Shown in pieces: positions 1 through 5,893 of a stretch of 5,893 bases of DNA; the first letter of the stretch is position 1, and each line of letters opens with the position of its first letter. Origin of the DNA: Candidatus Cloacimonadota bacterium. Its GTDB lineage: Bacteria > Cloacimonadota > Cloacimonadia > Cloacimonadales > TCS61. The position numbers and the translations under genes are program-made. Under the pieces are notes generated by a model, which searched no databases, was not told the DNA's origin, and saw only the letters and a program-made list of their open reading frames with translations. The DNA lies in the NCBI GenBank assembly GCA_030626645.1, contig DAOUTP010000124.1, forward strand, positions 1-5,893. Direction: 5' to 3'.

Positions 1-1136
1 TCATCAAAGAATTCATCGATCTCTTCGTAATTGAACCTGGCATTTGAACAGATCACGCTTTCATATACACTCTGCGAAATGACTTTAAAGTCAGTATTAT
101 ATTTGGTTTGAACAGTTAATGTGAGTTTATCTTCAAATGGGCGTAAACTGCAAATTTTGTTGGAAATTTTCTCCGGCAGCATTGGTATCACACGTTTAGG
201 AAAATAATAGCTGTTTCCTCGTTTTGCAGCTTCTTTGAATAACTCACTTCCAATATTGATATAATGTGCTACATCAGCAATATGAACATAAAGAACGTAA
301 CCATTCTCGTTTTTAACTAAAGATATCGCATCATCAAAATCTTTTGCAGAGGCAGGATCAATTGTGAATGTAAGCAGATTTCGAAGATCTTTACGTTTAG
401 AGATAACATCATCGGGAATTTCATCTGATAGATTATTGAGTTCATTTAGTACATTTTGAGGAAATTCCAATGGTAGATCATACTGCATGATAACACTGAG
501 AATCTCTACATCCGGATTTCCTGCCATGCCAAGAACTTCTACCACATTACCGGCTGGAAGCTTAACATATTCACGACTTCCCCAGTTTGTCACTTCTAAT
601 ACAACTTTCTCACCCGTTTTGGCAGTTGAAATATCATTAACTGCAAAATTTGTGTGAATCCGTGAATTATCCGGAATAATGTAATTTTTTCCATGATATT
701 CCTGAAATGTACCAACGACCTTTTTATTAGCTCGCTTAACAACCTTAGTGATAATTCCGTATTTCTTGCCGTTACGCTGATATTCTACTTTTACTTCAAC
801 TGTATCGTTGTGATAGGCATTCATTGTATCTTCTGAAGAGATGAAAATATCTTCAGGTTCTGCTTTCACAAAAGCAAATGATTTGTTCCTCGCTAATGTA
901 GTCGCATCAAATATTCCAGTAATATTTTGTGAACTTTTTGGTTTAATTGCATAATATTTACGGTTCTTCTGGTTGATATCTCCATCTTTTGCTAATCTAA
1001 AGAGAGTATCTATCAGGTCTTTATATTTATGCTTCCTAATTCCAATTGCTTGGGCTAATTCTTTTATTTTATATTTGTTATGAGGCGTATCTTCAAGTAT
1101 CTTCTTAACTGTAAAAGCTATCTTTTTATCATACAT
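1..1136 (-). CDS. rnr: Ribonuclease R (RNase II/RNB family exoribonuclease), 5' part, cut by window edge
   Basis: Processive 3'-to-5' exoribonuclease that degrades structured RNA in the cytoplasm. The frame is open for 378 codons from the ATG at 1136 to the left edge, so the C-terminal part (rest of RNB, S1 domain, any basic tail) is missing. Seen: a helix-turn-helix-like N-terminus (about residues 1-66, with KIKELAQAIGI), cold-shock-like beta domains (about 71-118, starting NITGIFDAT, and about 137-200), then the start of the RNB catalytic domain. The metal-binding signature DPASAKDFDDA gives D260, D266, D268 and D269, with the same spacing as the four catalytic aspartates of E. coli RNase II. 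YVHIADVAHYI and RGNSYYFPKRVIPMLPEKIS follow, both typical of the family. The N-terminal wing favours RNase R over RNase II. The start lies 4 nt after the stop of the upstream gene and has only a weak ribosome site, so translational coupling is likely. The family call is firm; the physiological role is inferred. Confidence 0.95.
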   Translation of the reverse strand, partial: MYDKKIAFTVKKILEDTPHNKYKIKELAQAIGIRKHKYKDLIDTLFRLAKDGDINQKNRKYYAIKPKSSQNITGIFDATTLARNKSFAFVKAEPEDIFISSEDTMNAYHNDTVEVKVEYQRNGKKYGIITKVVKRANKKVVGTFQEYHGKNYIIPDNSRIHTNFAVNDISTAKTGEKVVLEVTNWGSREYVKLPAGNVVEVLGMAGNPDVEILSVIMQYDLPLEFPQNVLNELNNLSDEIPDDVISKRKDLRNLLTFTIDPASAKDFDDAISLVKNENGYVLYVHIADVAHYINIGSELFKEAAKRGNSYYFPKRVIPMLPEKISNKICSLRPFEDKLTLTVQTKYNTDFKVISQSVYESVICSNARFNYEEIDEFFD

Positions 1137-1140
1137 TTAA

Positions 1141-1581
1141 TTATACTTTATTCCCGATCTTTTCTTCAAGTATTAAGAGAAGTTCTTCTTTTTCATTTCT
1201 AGTTTTAGAAAAACGTAAAGAAAGTCCACGGAAAGGGTCCAGTTTCCTTGGCATTTTAAATGTGCTTAGCATTATTCCTTTCTTATCAATATAATAACAA
1301 CCGAAATGAGAATATGGTCGTTCGGCTTTGATGAGCCAATAATGGATAGTTATCTTTTCATCATACAGTTCATAAGTTGTTGGAATGAAATATGTTATTA
1401 AACTTAACAAGAATATACCCATTCCCAGATAAAAGAAAAGCGGCATATTCCAATTAACTACAGTAATTTTCCAAAGCAGCAAGCTAATAATGATCAAGAA
1501 GGCAATTAATAGGACAGAGCTTACTGGAAAATCTTTGAATGGATACGAAATCCATTTTAATTTTGGTTCATTATCTGACAT
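1141..1581 (-). CDS. Small membrane protein with two helices and a PH-like cytoplasmic tail, function unknown
   Basis: A 146-residue protein that I cannot assign to a named gene. Seen: a short polar N-terminus with W10 and SYPFKDFP (12-19), a first hydrophobic helix at about 20-42, a short turn, a second helix at about 47-67, then a soluble tail of alternating beta-like stretches (YELYDEKITIHYWLIK, 70-85; GCYYIDKKGIML, 94-105; GLSLRFSK, 119-126) and a final acidic helix (about 128-142). Two membrane helices followed by a 'Y-x-L-x-x-x-x-I-x-I' strand resemble bacterial PH (bPH/YdbS-like) proteins; this is a fold-level guess without a motif to prove it. The ATG overlaps the end of yicC by 11 nt and has a GGGAG site 10 nt upstream (1592-1596), inside yicC. 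The stop is 4 nt before rnr. Placement between two ribonuclease genes suggests co-expression with them but does not show a shared function. Confidence 0.85.
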   Translation of the reverse strand: MSDNEPKLKWISYPFKDFPVSSVLLIAFLIIISLLLWKITVVNWNMPLFFYLGMGIFLLSLITYFIPTTYELYDEKITIHYWLIKAERPYSHFGCYYIDKKGIMLSTFKMPRKLDPFRGLSLRFSKTRNEKEELLLILEEKIGNKV

Positions 1582-2446
1582 TTTGGATTAACTCCCGGCA
1601 TTTTTCAATTTCTTCCTTAATAAGAATGATTTCATCAAACACATTTGTAGAATTGAATTTTGAACCAATTGTATTAATTTCTCGATGCATTTCCTGAAGT
1701 ATAAAATTCAACTTCTTACCAAGTTCTGTCGGCTCATCCAGAAGTGCATTAAACTTATCTATATGATTCTTTAATCTAACTATCTCTTCTGTAATATCAG
1801 CCTTTTCAACATATATCGCTGTTTCCAGCAACAGCTTTTTATGATCTTCTTCCTTTATGAAAGCACCCAGCAATTCCTCAATATTATCTTTTAGTTTTAA
1901 ATAGATCTCTTTTTTATATTTAGGAAATTCTTCTTCAATTTTATTCAAGGCAGAACTTATTGTTAATAAAGAGTTTAAACAGTATTTCTTCATGGATTCA
2001 CCTTCAATTAATGCCATTTTCTGATGTGCAATAATGGCTTCATTCAGAGTAGTCATAACGATCTCGCTCATATTATCTTCATCAATTTCTGTTTTTCCTA
2101 TCCGTATCAGATCTTTTTCAGATAGCAGCTTGGCAAAGGGGAGATGAGCATCGGTGCCAACGATTTCCTTAGCTTTATTATATAATTTCCAATAGGCTTT
2201 AACCATATCCTCATTAAGTTCCAAATCAGGTGCATTAAGTAAATTGAGATTTATGTATACATCAACTTTTCCGCGAATTATTATTTTATTTATTTGTTTT
2301 GAAATATCAGCTTCCATAAATGATAAATAATGAGGCTGTTTAATGCGAAGATCCAGAAAACGACTGTTTACCGATTTTACTTCAATTTCCAGATCAATAA
2401 TCTCATCATGGTATTTTGCTCTACCATATCCTGTCATACTTTTCAT
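1571..2446 (-). CDS. yicC: YicC/YloC family endoribonuclease
   Basis: A 291-residue cytoplasmic protein, close to the roughly 290 residues usual for the family. Members are reported as endoribonucleases; E. coli YicC has been linked to decay of the small RNA RyhB. Seen: the family's N-terminal signature MKSMTGYGRA (1-10), EVKSVNSRFLDLRIKQP (22-38) and RGKVDVYINL (59-68), which form the YicC-like N domain. A helical middle part follows, then the C-terminal DUF1732 part with DITEEIVRLKNHI (217-229) and GKKLNFILQEMHREINTI (243-260) followed by GSK, and the closing IKEEIEKCRELIQNVR. The ATG at 2446 is preferred over an in-frame TTG 15 nt upstream, because every family member starts with this signature and a GGAG sits 5 nt before it. 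It is first in a tight three-gene operon. In many bacteria yicC lies next to gmk; here it is linked to rnr instead. Confidence 0.95.
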   Translation of the reverse strand: MKSMTGYGRAKYHDEIIDLEIEVKSVNSRFLDLRIKQPHYLSFMEADISKQINKIIIRGKVDVYINLNLLNAPDLELNEDMVKAYWKLYNKAKEIVGTDAHLPFAKLLSEKDLIRIGKTEIDEDNMSEIVMTTLNEAIIAHQKMALIEGESMKKYCLNSLLTISSALNKIEEEFPKYKKEIYLKLKDNIEELLGAFIKEEDHKKLLLETAIYVEKADITEEIVRLKNHIDKFNALLDEPTELGKKLNFILQEMHREINTIGSKFNSTNVFDEIILIKEEIEKCRELIQNVR

Positions 2447-2451
2447 AATAA

Positions 2452-2455
2452 CTCC
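2452..2455 (-). promoter_or_regulatory. Ribosome binding site that fixes the yicC start
   Basis: GGAG on the minus strand, 5 nt before the ATG at 2446. It overlaps the region just after an in-frame TTG at 2461 and so supports the downstream ATG as the true start of yicC. Confidence 0.75.
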
Positions 2456-2476
2456 AAACAAATTTTATTAATATTC

Positions 2477-2504
2477 ATTTTAAAAATGGATTGTATTGTG
2501 TCAA
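2477..2504 (-). promoter_or_regulatory. Sigma-70-like promoter of the yicC operon
   Basis: On the minus strand a perfect -35 hexamer TTGACA (2504-2499) is followed after 16 bp by TAAAAT (2482-2477), five of six matches to the -10 consensus. Transcription would begin near 2470, giving a leader of about 24 nt that carries the GGAG of yicC. Position, spacing and match agree well, but AT-rich DNA yields such hexamers by chance fairly often. No other candidate promoter was noticed inside the operon, so this may serve all three genes. Confidence 0.55.
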
Positions 2505-2556
2505 TTATCTTTAAAATTTGAATTACTAATATTAAAAACTCAATAATATATTAAGT

Positions 2557-2591
2557 ACAATATTGTCCCATTTTGTTTCAAAATGTCCCAT
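2557..2591. repeat. Candidate operator: paired direct repeats around an inverted repeat
   Basis: The 8-bp word TGTCCCAT occurs at 2564-2571 and again at 2584-2591, exactly 20 bp apart, about two helical turns. Between and overlapping them lies an inverted repeat, CATTTTG (2569-2575), a 3-nt centre, and CAAAATG (2579-2585). A perfect 10-bp palindrome, ACAATATTGT (2557-2566), overlaps the left copy. These CCC tracts stand out in an otherwise almost pure AT stretch. The same-face spacing suggests binding by a dimeric regulator. It lies about 60 bp upstream of the yicC -35 box and about 150 bp before the plus-strand start codon, so it could act on either side. The regulator is unknown. Confidence 0.45.
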
Positions 2592-2732
2592 ATAAGCCAC
2601 ACTTTTATTTAACATTAGTTTTTTTCTAAATCTCAATTCAATGCTAAGATACTATATTCATATACACTTAAAGGTAAAAAATGTAAGTAATGATTATTGG
2701 CGTTAATCTTGCATAATATTTAAAATATCATT

Positions 2733-2738
2733 GAGGAG
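2733..2738 (+). promoter_or_regulatory. Strong ribosome binding site of the receiver-kinase gene
   Basis: GAGGAG ends 5 nt before the ATG at 2744. It is the strongest Shine-Dalgarno match in the window and confirms the start, since the protein then begins directly with the receiver's first strand (KILIVDD). Confidence 0.8.
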
Positions 2739-2743
2739 TCATT

Positions 2744-3802
2744 ATGGAAAAACCAAAGATATTAATAGTTGATGATAAGCTTGCAAACATTATTTCAATG
2801 GAAACTCTTTTAAATGAGTTCAAAGTTGAGTTTATCAGGGCACAATCAGGACAGGAAGCATTAAGATGTACATTAGATAATGAATTTGCTCTAATATTGA
2901 TTGATGTTCACATGCCAAATATGGACGGTTATGAAACAATTGAGCTATTACGTCAGGTTGAAAAGACTAAATATATCCCTGTAATCTTTGTTTCTGCGGT
3001 TTATTCTTCAGATTTTTATCAGATAAAAGGTATAAAAAGCGGTGCAGTAGATTTCATAGTTAAACCGATTAAGCCCGAAGTTCTGATCGGAAAGGTACAG
3101 ATTTTTTTAGATATTTATTTACAAAAGAAGAATTTGGAGATTGAAATTGAATTAAGAAAGCATATTGAAAAGGTATTAGAGGCTCATAAGAACCATTTAG
3201 AATTAATAAATCAAATCTTACGTCATGATCTACTAAACAATCTTACAGTAATTAAAAGTGGATTTAGATTATTCAAAGAAAATCAGAATATTGAGATATT
3301 TGATGAATCATATGAATATATTGAGAAAAGTGTAACATTGATCAACCGGATGAAACAATTGGAAAATTTTATTGGTACTCGAAAAGATCTATTACCTATA
3401 AATTTAAATAAACATCTCAATGAAATAATCTCGAAATATAAGAAAATTGATTTTCAAATTAATGGGTCATCACATATTTTGGCAGATGAAGCTATTGAGT
3501 CTGTTTTTGATAATATTATTAGAAATGCAGTTGTTCATGGCCGTACAGAAAGAATAATCATTGACATCCATAAAATGGGTAGAAAGTGTGAAGTTAGAAT
3601 TGCTGATGAAGGAAAAGGAATTCCTGATAACATTCAAGGCAAGATATTCAATAAAGATTTTCAATTTGGTAAAATGGGTCATACTGGTATTGGACTTTAT
3701 ATTGTAAAATCAGCAATGGATAGATATGGTGGCTCTATCTCTGTAAAAAATAATGAACCCAAAGGAGCAGTTTTTATACTTGAATTTTTAAATGTTGGAT
3801 AG
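2744..3802 (+). CDS. Soluble response-regulator/histidine-kinase fusion (REC-HisKA-HATPase_c)
   Basis: A 352-residue cytoplasmic signalling protein with no membrane segment. Seen: an N-terminal receiver (about 4-122) with acidic pair D10/D11, phospho-acceptor D54 in LILIDVHMPNMDG, switch residue S84 and K107 in VKPI. A coiled linker (about 125-155) follows, then a kinase dimerisation helix with H161 in ILRHDLLNNLTVI, and an ATPase domain with N-box N257/N261 (DNIIRNAVVHG), G1 box DEGKGIP (288-294), IFNKDF, and G2 box GHTGIGLYIVK (312-322). All key residues are present, so both halves should work. The H-box has HD rather than the common HE. The order is the reverse of a classical hybrid kinase: the receiver feeds the kinase, which suggests input from another kinase and output to a further partner. 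The next gene is 25 nt downstream and is probably co-transcribed. The family call is sure; partners are inferred. Confidence 0.93.
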   Translation: MEKPKILIVDDKLANIISMETLLNEFKVEFIRAQSGQEALRCTLDNEFALILIDVHMPNMDGYETIELLRQVEKTKYIPVIFVSAVYSSDFYQIKGIKSGAVDFIVKPIKPEVLIGKVQIFLDIYLQKKNLEIEIELRKHIEKVLEAHKNHLELINQILRHDLLNNLTVIKSGFRLFKENQNIEIFDESYEYIEKSVTLINRMKQLENFIGTRKDLLPINLNKHLNEIISKYKKIDFQINGSSHILADEAIESVFDNIIRNAVVHGRTERIIIDIHKMGRKCEVRIADEGKGIPDNIQGKIFNKDFQFGKMGHTGIGLYIVKSAMDRYGGSISVKNNEPKGAVFILEFLNVG

Positions 3803-3817
3803 CAATTGTCTTAATTA

Positions 3818-3822
3818 AAGGA
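3818..3822 (+). promoter_or_regulatory. Ribosome binding site of the membrane sensor kinase
   Basis: AAGGA lies 5 nt before the ATG at 3828, within the 25-nt gap after the upstream stop codon. It supports this start, which places a short basic cytoplasmic tail before the first membrane helix. Confidence 0.75.
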
Positions 3823-3827
3823 AAGAT

Positions 3828-5893
3828 ATGAAAAAAATTAATGATTATCCTATAGGCATAAAATTATCCATTCCAATTCTTATGGTTGTGCTACTGATCT
3901 CTTTAGTAACGATCATGGTCAGTACCCATTTTTTAAATCAGATCTTCAATCGGAAAATTCAAAGCAATAATAAAAATAAATTAGATAACACTGACGTAAT
4001 AATACAGATCCTCTCGGAGAAAGCACTAGGAATTGCTTCTGCTATTTCGGAAATGGAACTGGTTAAAAAAGCTTATGATGAATTTAACAAAACGGGTGAT
4101 CTGGAAAAAAGCCGCAACATGTTGTTTGATGAATTTACCGAAATTACCGATAAATTAAACAAAGAATTAAACTTACCTGCAAATATTCAATTTCATGTTC
4201 CACCTGCCAGGTCATTATTGAGGTGCTGGGATGGTACAGGTGGGGAAGACCTGAGTTCTTTCAGGAGTTCGATTCTTAATGTATCTGAAAGTAAAGAACC
4301 TCTAATGGGTATTGAAGTTGGTCGATCAGGTATAGTTATTAGAGGAATATCTCCCATCTTTTCATCTGATGGAGAATTCGCCGGCTCGGTTGAATATTTT
4401 TTTCCATTTTCGGAAATTAATCAGTATTTAGCCTCTGATAATTATGAAATAGCATTCTTTATTAAAAAAGATTTTCCTCATATAGTGGAATACTATTCTG
4501 AAGAAAACACTGAAAACAATAATACTCTGCAGATAAAATACAAGATGATCGATTCCAGTTCCAACAACTTTAATTTGAATAATGTATATGATTATCTGGT
4601 AAATAAAAATATAATCGATATTGAAATGTTTAAAAAAAATGATTATCATTATGCCATGAAATCCATCTACTGTTTTCATAATAAGGCTATTGGCTTAATT
4701 GTATATCAGGAAGATTTATCAGATTATAAAAAAACTTTTATAAAATCCAATACAATATTAATTGGTTTTGTGAGTTTCTTAACATTTGTAAATATAATTT
4801 CTATCATCTTAATAATTCGTATGGTAGTAACTCAGCCTTTAAAACTTCTTAGTGAAGTTTCGAAAAAACATAGTTTAGGAGATGTTGAGCAAGAGATAGG
4901 TTATTACAGCAAAGATGAAGTAGGACAGTTAGCTTCGGCATTCAGAGAATTACAAAAAAATATGGTTACTGTTGTAAATCATGCAAAAACAGTTTCGTCA
5001 GGAAATTATAGTACAGAAATAAAACCAAGATCAGAGAAAGATGAATTGAGTATCTCTTTAAACGAAATGACTAGATCACTTCGTCAAACCGAGGAGGATA
5101 ATACATTACAGAATAAGCTGATCGAAGCTGCCAGAAAAGAAGTTGAAAAGAAAGTAGAAGATTTGGCAATCGCCAGTAAATATAAATCAGAATTTTTAGT
5201 AAATATGAGTCATGAACTTAGAACACCACTTAACAGCTTACTGATTCTTTCAAAAGATCTGGCAGATAATAATAAGGGAAATCTTATAAATAAGCAGGTT
5301 GAATCTGCTGAAATTATCTATGGCAGCGCAAACGATCTTCTTCATCTTATAAATGAGATACTGGATCTATCTAAAATTGAAGCAGGAAAGATGACTATAA
5401 ATGTTAACGAAGTATTGCTAGCAGATCTTGCAATGAACATAGACAAGACCTTCCATCATCAAACTAAAGAAAAGGGAATTAAATTGTCTGTTCATATTGA
5501 TGATAACCTTAGTGAAAGTATTATATCAGATCAGCAACGGATCGATCAAATAATTAAAAATCTACTTTCTAATGCACTCAAGTTCACCAAAAAAGGCAGC
5601 ATATCAGTTAATTTTGGATTTCCAGATCCTAAAATTGATCTGTCTGACAGCGGTCTTAAGCACAAACAATCGATTGCGATCAGTGTTAAAGATACTGGCA
5701 TCGGAATACCGGAAGAAAAACAGACTGCCATTTTTGAAGCTTTCCATCAGGCTGACGGAAGTACATCCAGGAAATACGGTGGGACAGGTCTGGGTCTTTC
5801 CATTTCACGCGAGCTTGCTAATTTATTGGGTGGTGAAATTCAATTGCAAAGTAATGAAGGAAAAGGATCTACATTTACTGTAATAGTTCCACA
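3828..5893 (+). CDS. Membrane sensor histidine kinase with dCache_3-like sensor and tandem HAMP, 3' end cut by window
   Basis: Open for 688 codons to the right edge, with no stop. Seen: a short cytoplasmic tail, membrane helix 1 (about 12-34), a periplasmic sensor of about 270 residues, membrane helix 2 (about 309-334), a HAMP domain (about 332-383), a second HAMP-like unit (about 384-420, with SGNYSTEI and DELSISLNEM), a coiled coil (about 421-455), HisKA with H462 in NMSHELRTPLNS, and HATPase_c with N578/N582, G1 box DTGIGIP (622-628), IFEAFHQAD and G2 box GGTGLGLSIS (651-660). The sensor carries FHVPPARSLLRCWDG, DLSSFRSSI and GIEVGRSGIVIRGISPIF, the pattern I associate with dCache_3 domains, which also occur in chemotaxis receptors; its ligand cannot be read from the sequence. 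All catalytic residues are present. Kinases of this HELRTPLN type often continue into receiver or Hpt domains; whether this one does lies outside the window. It probably shares a transcript with the preceding receiver-kinase gene. Confidence 0.93.
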   Translation, partial: MKKINDYPIGIKLSIPILMVVLLISLVTIMVSTHFLNQIFNRKIQSNNKNKLDNTDVIIQILSEKALGIASAISEMELVKKAYDEFNKTGDLEKSRNMLFDEFTEITDKLNKELNLPANIQFHVPPARSLLRCWDGTGGEDLSSFRSSILNVSESKEPLMGIEVGRSGIVIRGISPIFSSDGEFAGSVEYFFPFSEINQYLASDNYEIAFFIKKDFPHIVEYYSEENTENNNTLQIKYKMIDSSSNNFNLNNVYDYLVNKNIIDIEMFKKNDYHYAMKSIYCFHNKAIGLIVYQEDLSDYKKTFIKSNTILIGFVSFLTFVNIISIILIIRMVVTQPLKLLSEVSKKHSLGDVEQEIGYYSKDEVGQLASAFRELQKNMVTVVNHAKTVSSGNYSTEIKPRSEKDELSISLNEMTRSLRQTEEDNTLQNKLIEAARKEVEKKVEDLAIASKYKSEFLVNMSHELRTPLNSLLILSKDLADNNKGNLINKQVESAEIIYGSANDLLHLINEILDLSKIEAGKMTINVNEVLLADLAMNIDKTFHHQTKEKGIKLSVHIDDNLSESIISDQQRIDQIIKNLLSNALKFTKKGSISVNFGFPDPKIDLSDSGLKHKQSIAISVKDTGIGIPEEKQTAIFEAFHQADGSTSRKYGGTGLGLSISRELANLLGGEIQLQSNEGKGSTFTVIVP

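Larger units (their letters stand above)
2447..2743. other. Divergent intergenic control region
   Basis: This is about 297 bases of strongly AT-rich DNA between yicC (minus) and the receiver-kinase gene (plus). It holds the yicC promoter, a repeat element at 2564-2591 and the strong ribosome site of the plus-strand gene. No open frame with a credible start and ribosome site, RNA gene or terminator-like hairpin was seen. The promoter of the plus-strand genes is unclear: CATAAT at 2712-2717 and TAAAAT at 2721-2726 are possible -10 boxes, but neither has a good -35 partner at a position that leaves room for the leader. Confidence 0.8.

Noticed and set aside
2447..2461. In-frame TTG start that would lengthen YicC by five residues
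   Set aside because: The family begins at MKSMTGYGRA, and the GGAG site lies between the TTG and this ATG at correct spacing for the ATG.
2330..2521. Plus-strand open frame of 63 codons opposite the start of yicC
   Set aside because: It lies mostly antisense to the conserved YicC N-terminus, has low-complexity composition and no recognisable motif.
2569..2585. Inverted repeat CATTTTG/CAAAATG as a transcription terminator
   Set aside because: The stem is short and AT-rich, no T-run follows directly, and it sits between two divergent genes where no terminator is needed.
2697..2726. TTGGCG ... TAAAAT as the promoter of the plus-strand kinase genes
   Set aside because: With an 18-bp spacer, transcription would begin at or inside the GAGGAG ribosome site, leaving no usable leader; the -35 match is only four of six.
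3470..3682. Minus-strand open frame inside the receiver-kinase gene
   Set aside because: It is antisense to the conserved ATPase domain and its translation shows no domain features.
3803..3827. Palindromes CAATTG and TTAATTAA in the gap between the two kinase genes
   Set aside because: They are too short and AT-only to form a terminator; in AT-rich DNA they are expected by chance.
4428..4679. Minus-strand open frame rich in Ile/Phe, resembling a membrane protein
   Set aside because: It is opposite the sensor domain of the kinase; the hydrophobicity is what AT-rich antisense DNA gives, and no good start context is seen.
5546..5883. Open frames on both strands (5546-5731 minus, 5572-5883 plus) within the kinase ATPase domain
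   Set aside because: Both overlap a strongly conserved HATPase_c coding stretch in another frame and encode nothing recognisable.

Overview
This AT-rich window holds two divergent gene groups separated by about 300 bases of very AT-rich DNA. The gene content (RNase R, YicC/YloC, a REC-kinase and a hybrid-type sensor kinase), the low GC and the Shine-Dalgarno sites (GGAG, GAGGAG, AAGGA) fit a Gram-negative-type bacterium. One strong sigma-70-like promoter (TTGACA/TAAAAT) argues against the usual Bacteroidetes promoter style. A candidate-phylum or FCB-like lineage such as Cloacimonadota is a guess from protein style only; no rRNA or other marker is present to decide it.

Left half, minus strand, read from 2446 down to 1: yicC (endoribonuclease of the YicC/YloC family), a 146-residue membrane protein with two N-terminal helices and a PH-like soluble tail, and the 5' two thirds or so of rnr (RNase R), which runs off the window. 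The genes overlap by 11 nt and are then separated by 4 nt, so they look like one translationally coupled operon for RNA turnover, driven by the promoter at 2477-2504.

Middle (2447-2743): the divergent control region. It contains the yicC promoter and a compact element at 2564-2591, made of two 8-bp direct repeats 20 bp apart enclosing a 7-bp inverted repeat. This is a candidate operator.

Right half, plus strand: a soluble protein with an N-terminal receiver and a C-terminal histidine kinase (352 residues). After 25 nt comes a membrane sensor kinase with a dCache_3-like periplasmic domain, two HAMP units, HisKA and HATPase_c, cut by the window end right after the ATPase domain. The two kinases are probably co-transcribed and may form a phosphorelay. 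No DNA-binding or enzymatic output domain is seen in the window, so the output lies beyond the right edge or elsewhere.

No RNA gene, CRISPR array, insertion sequence or convincing terminator was seen. Overall the genes belong to known families. The points of interest are the gene linkage, the domain arrangements and the intergenic repeat element.
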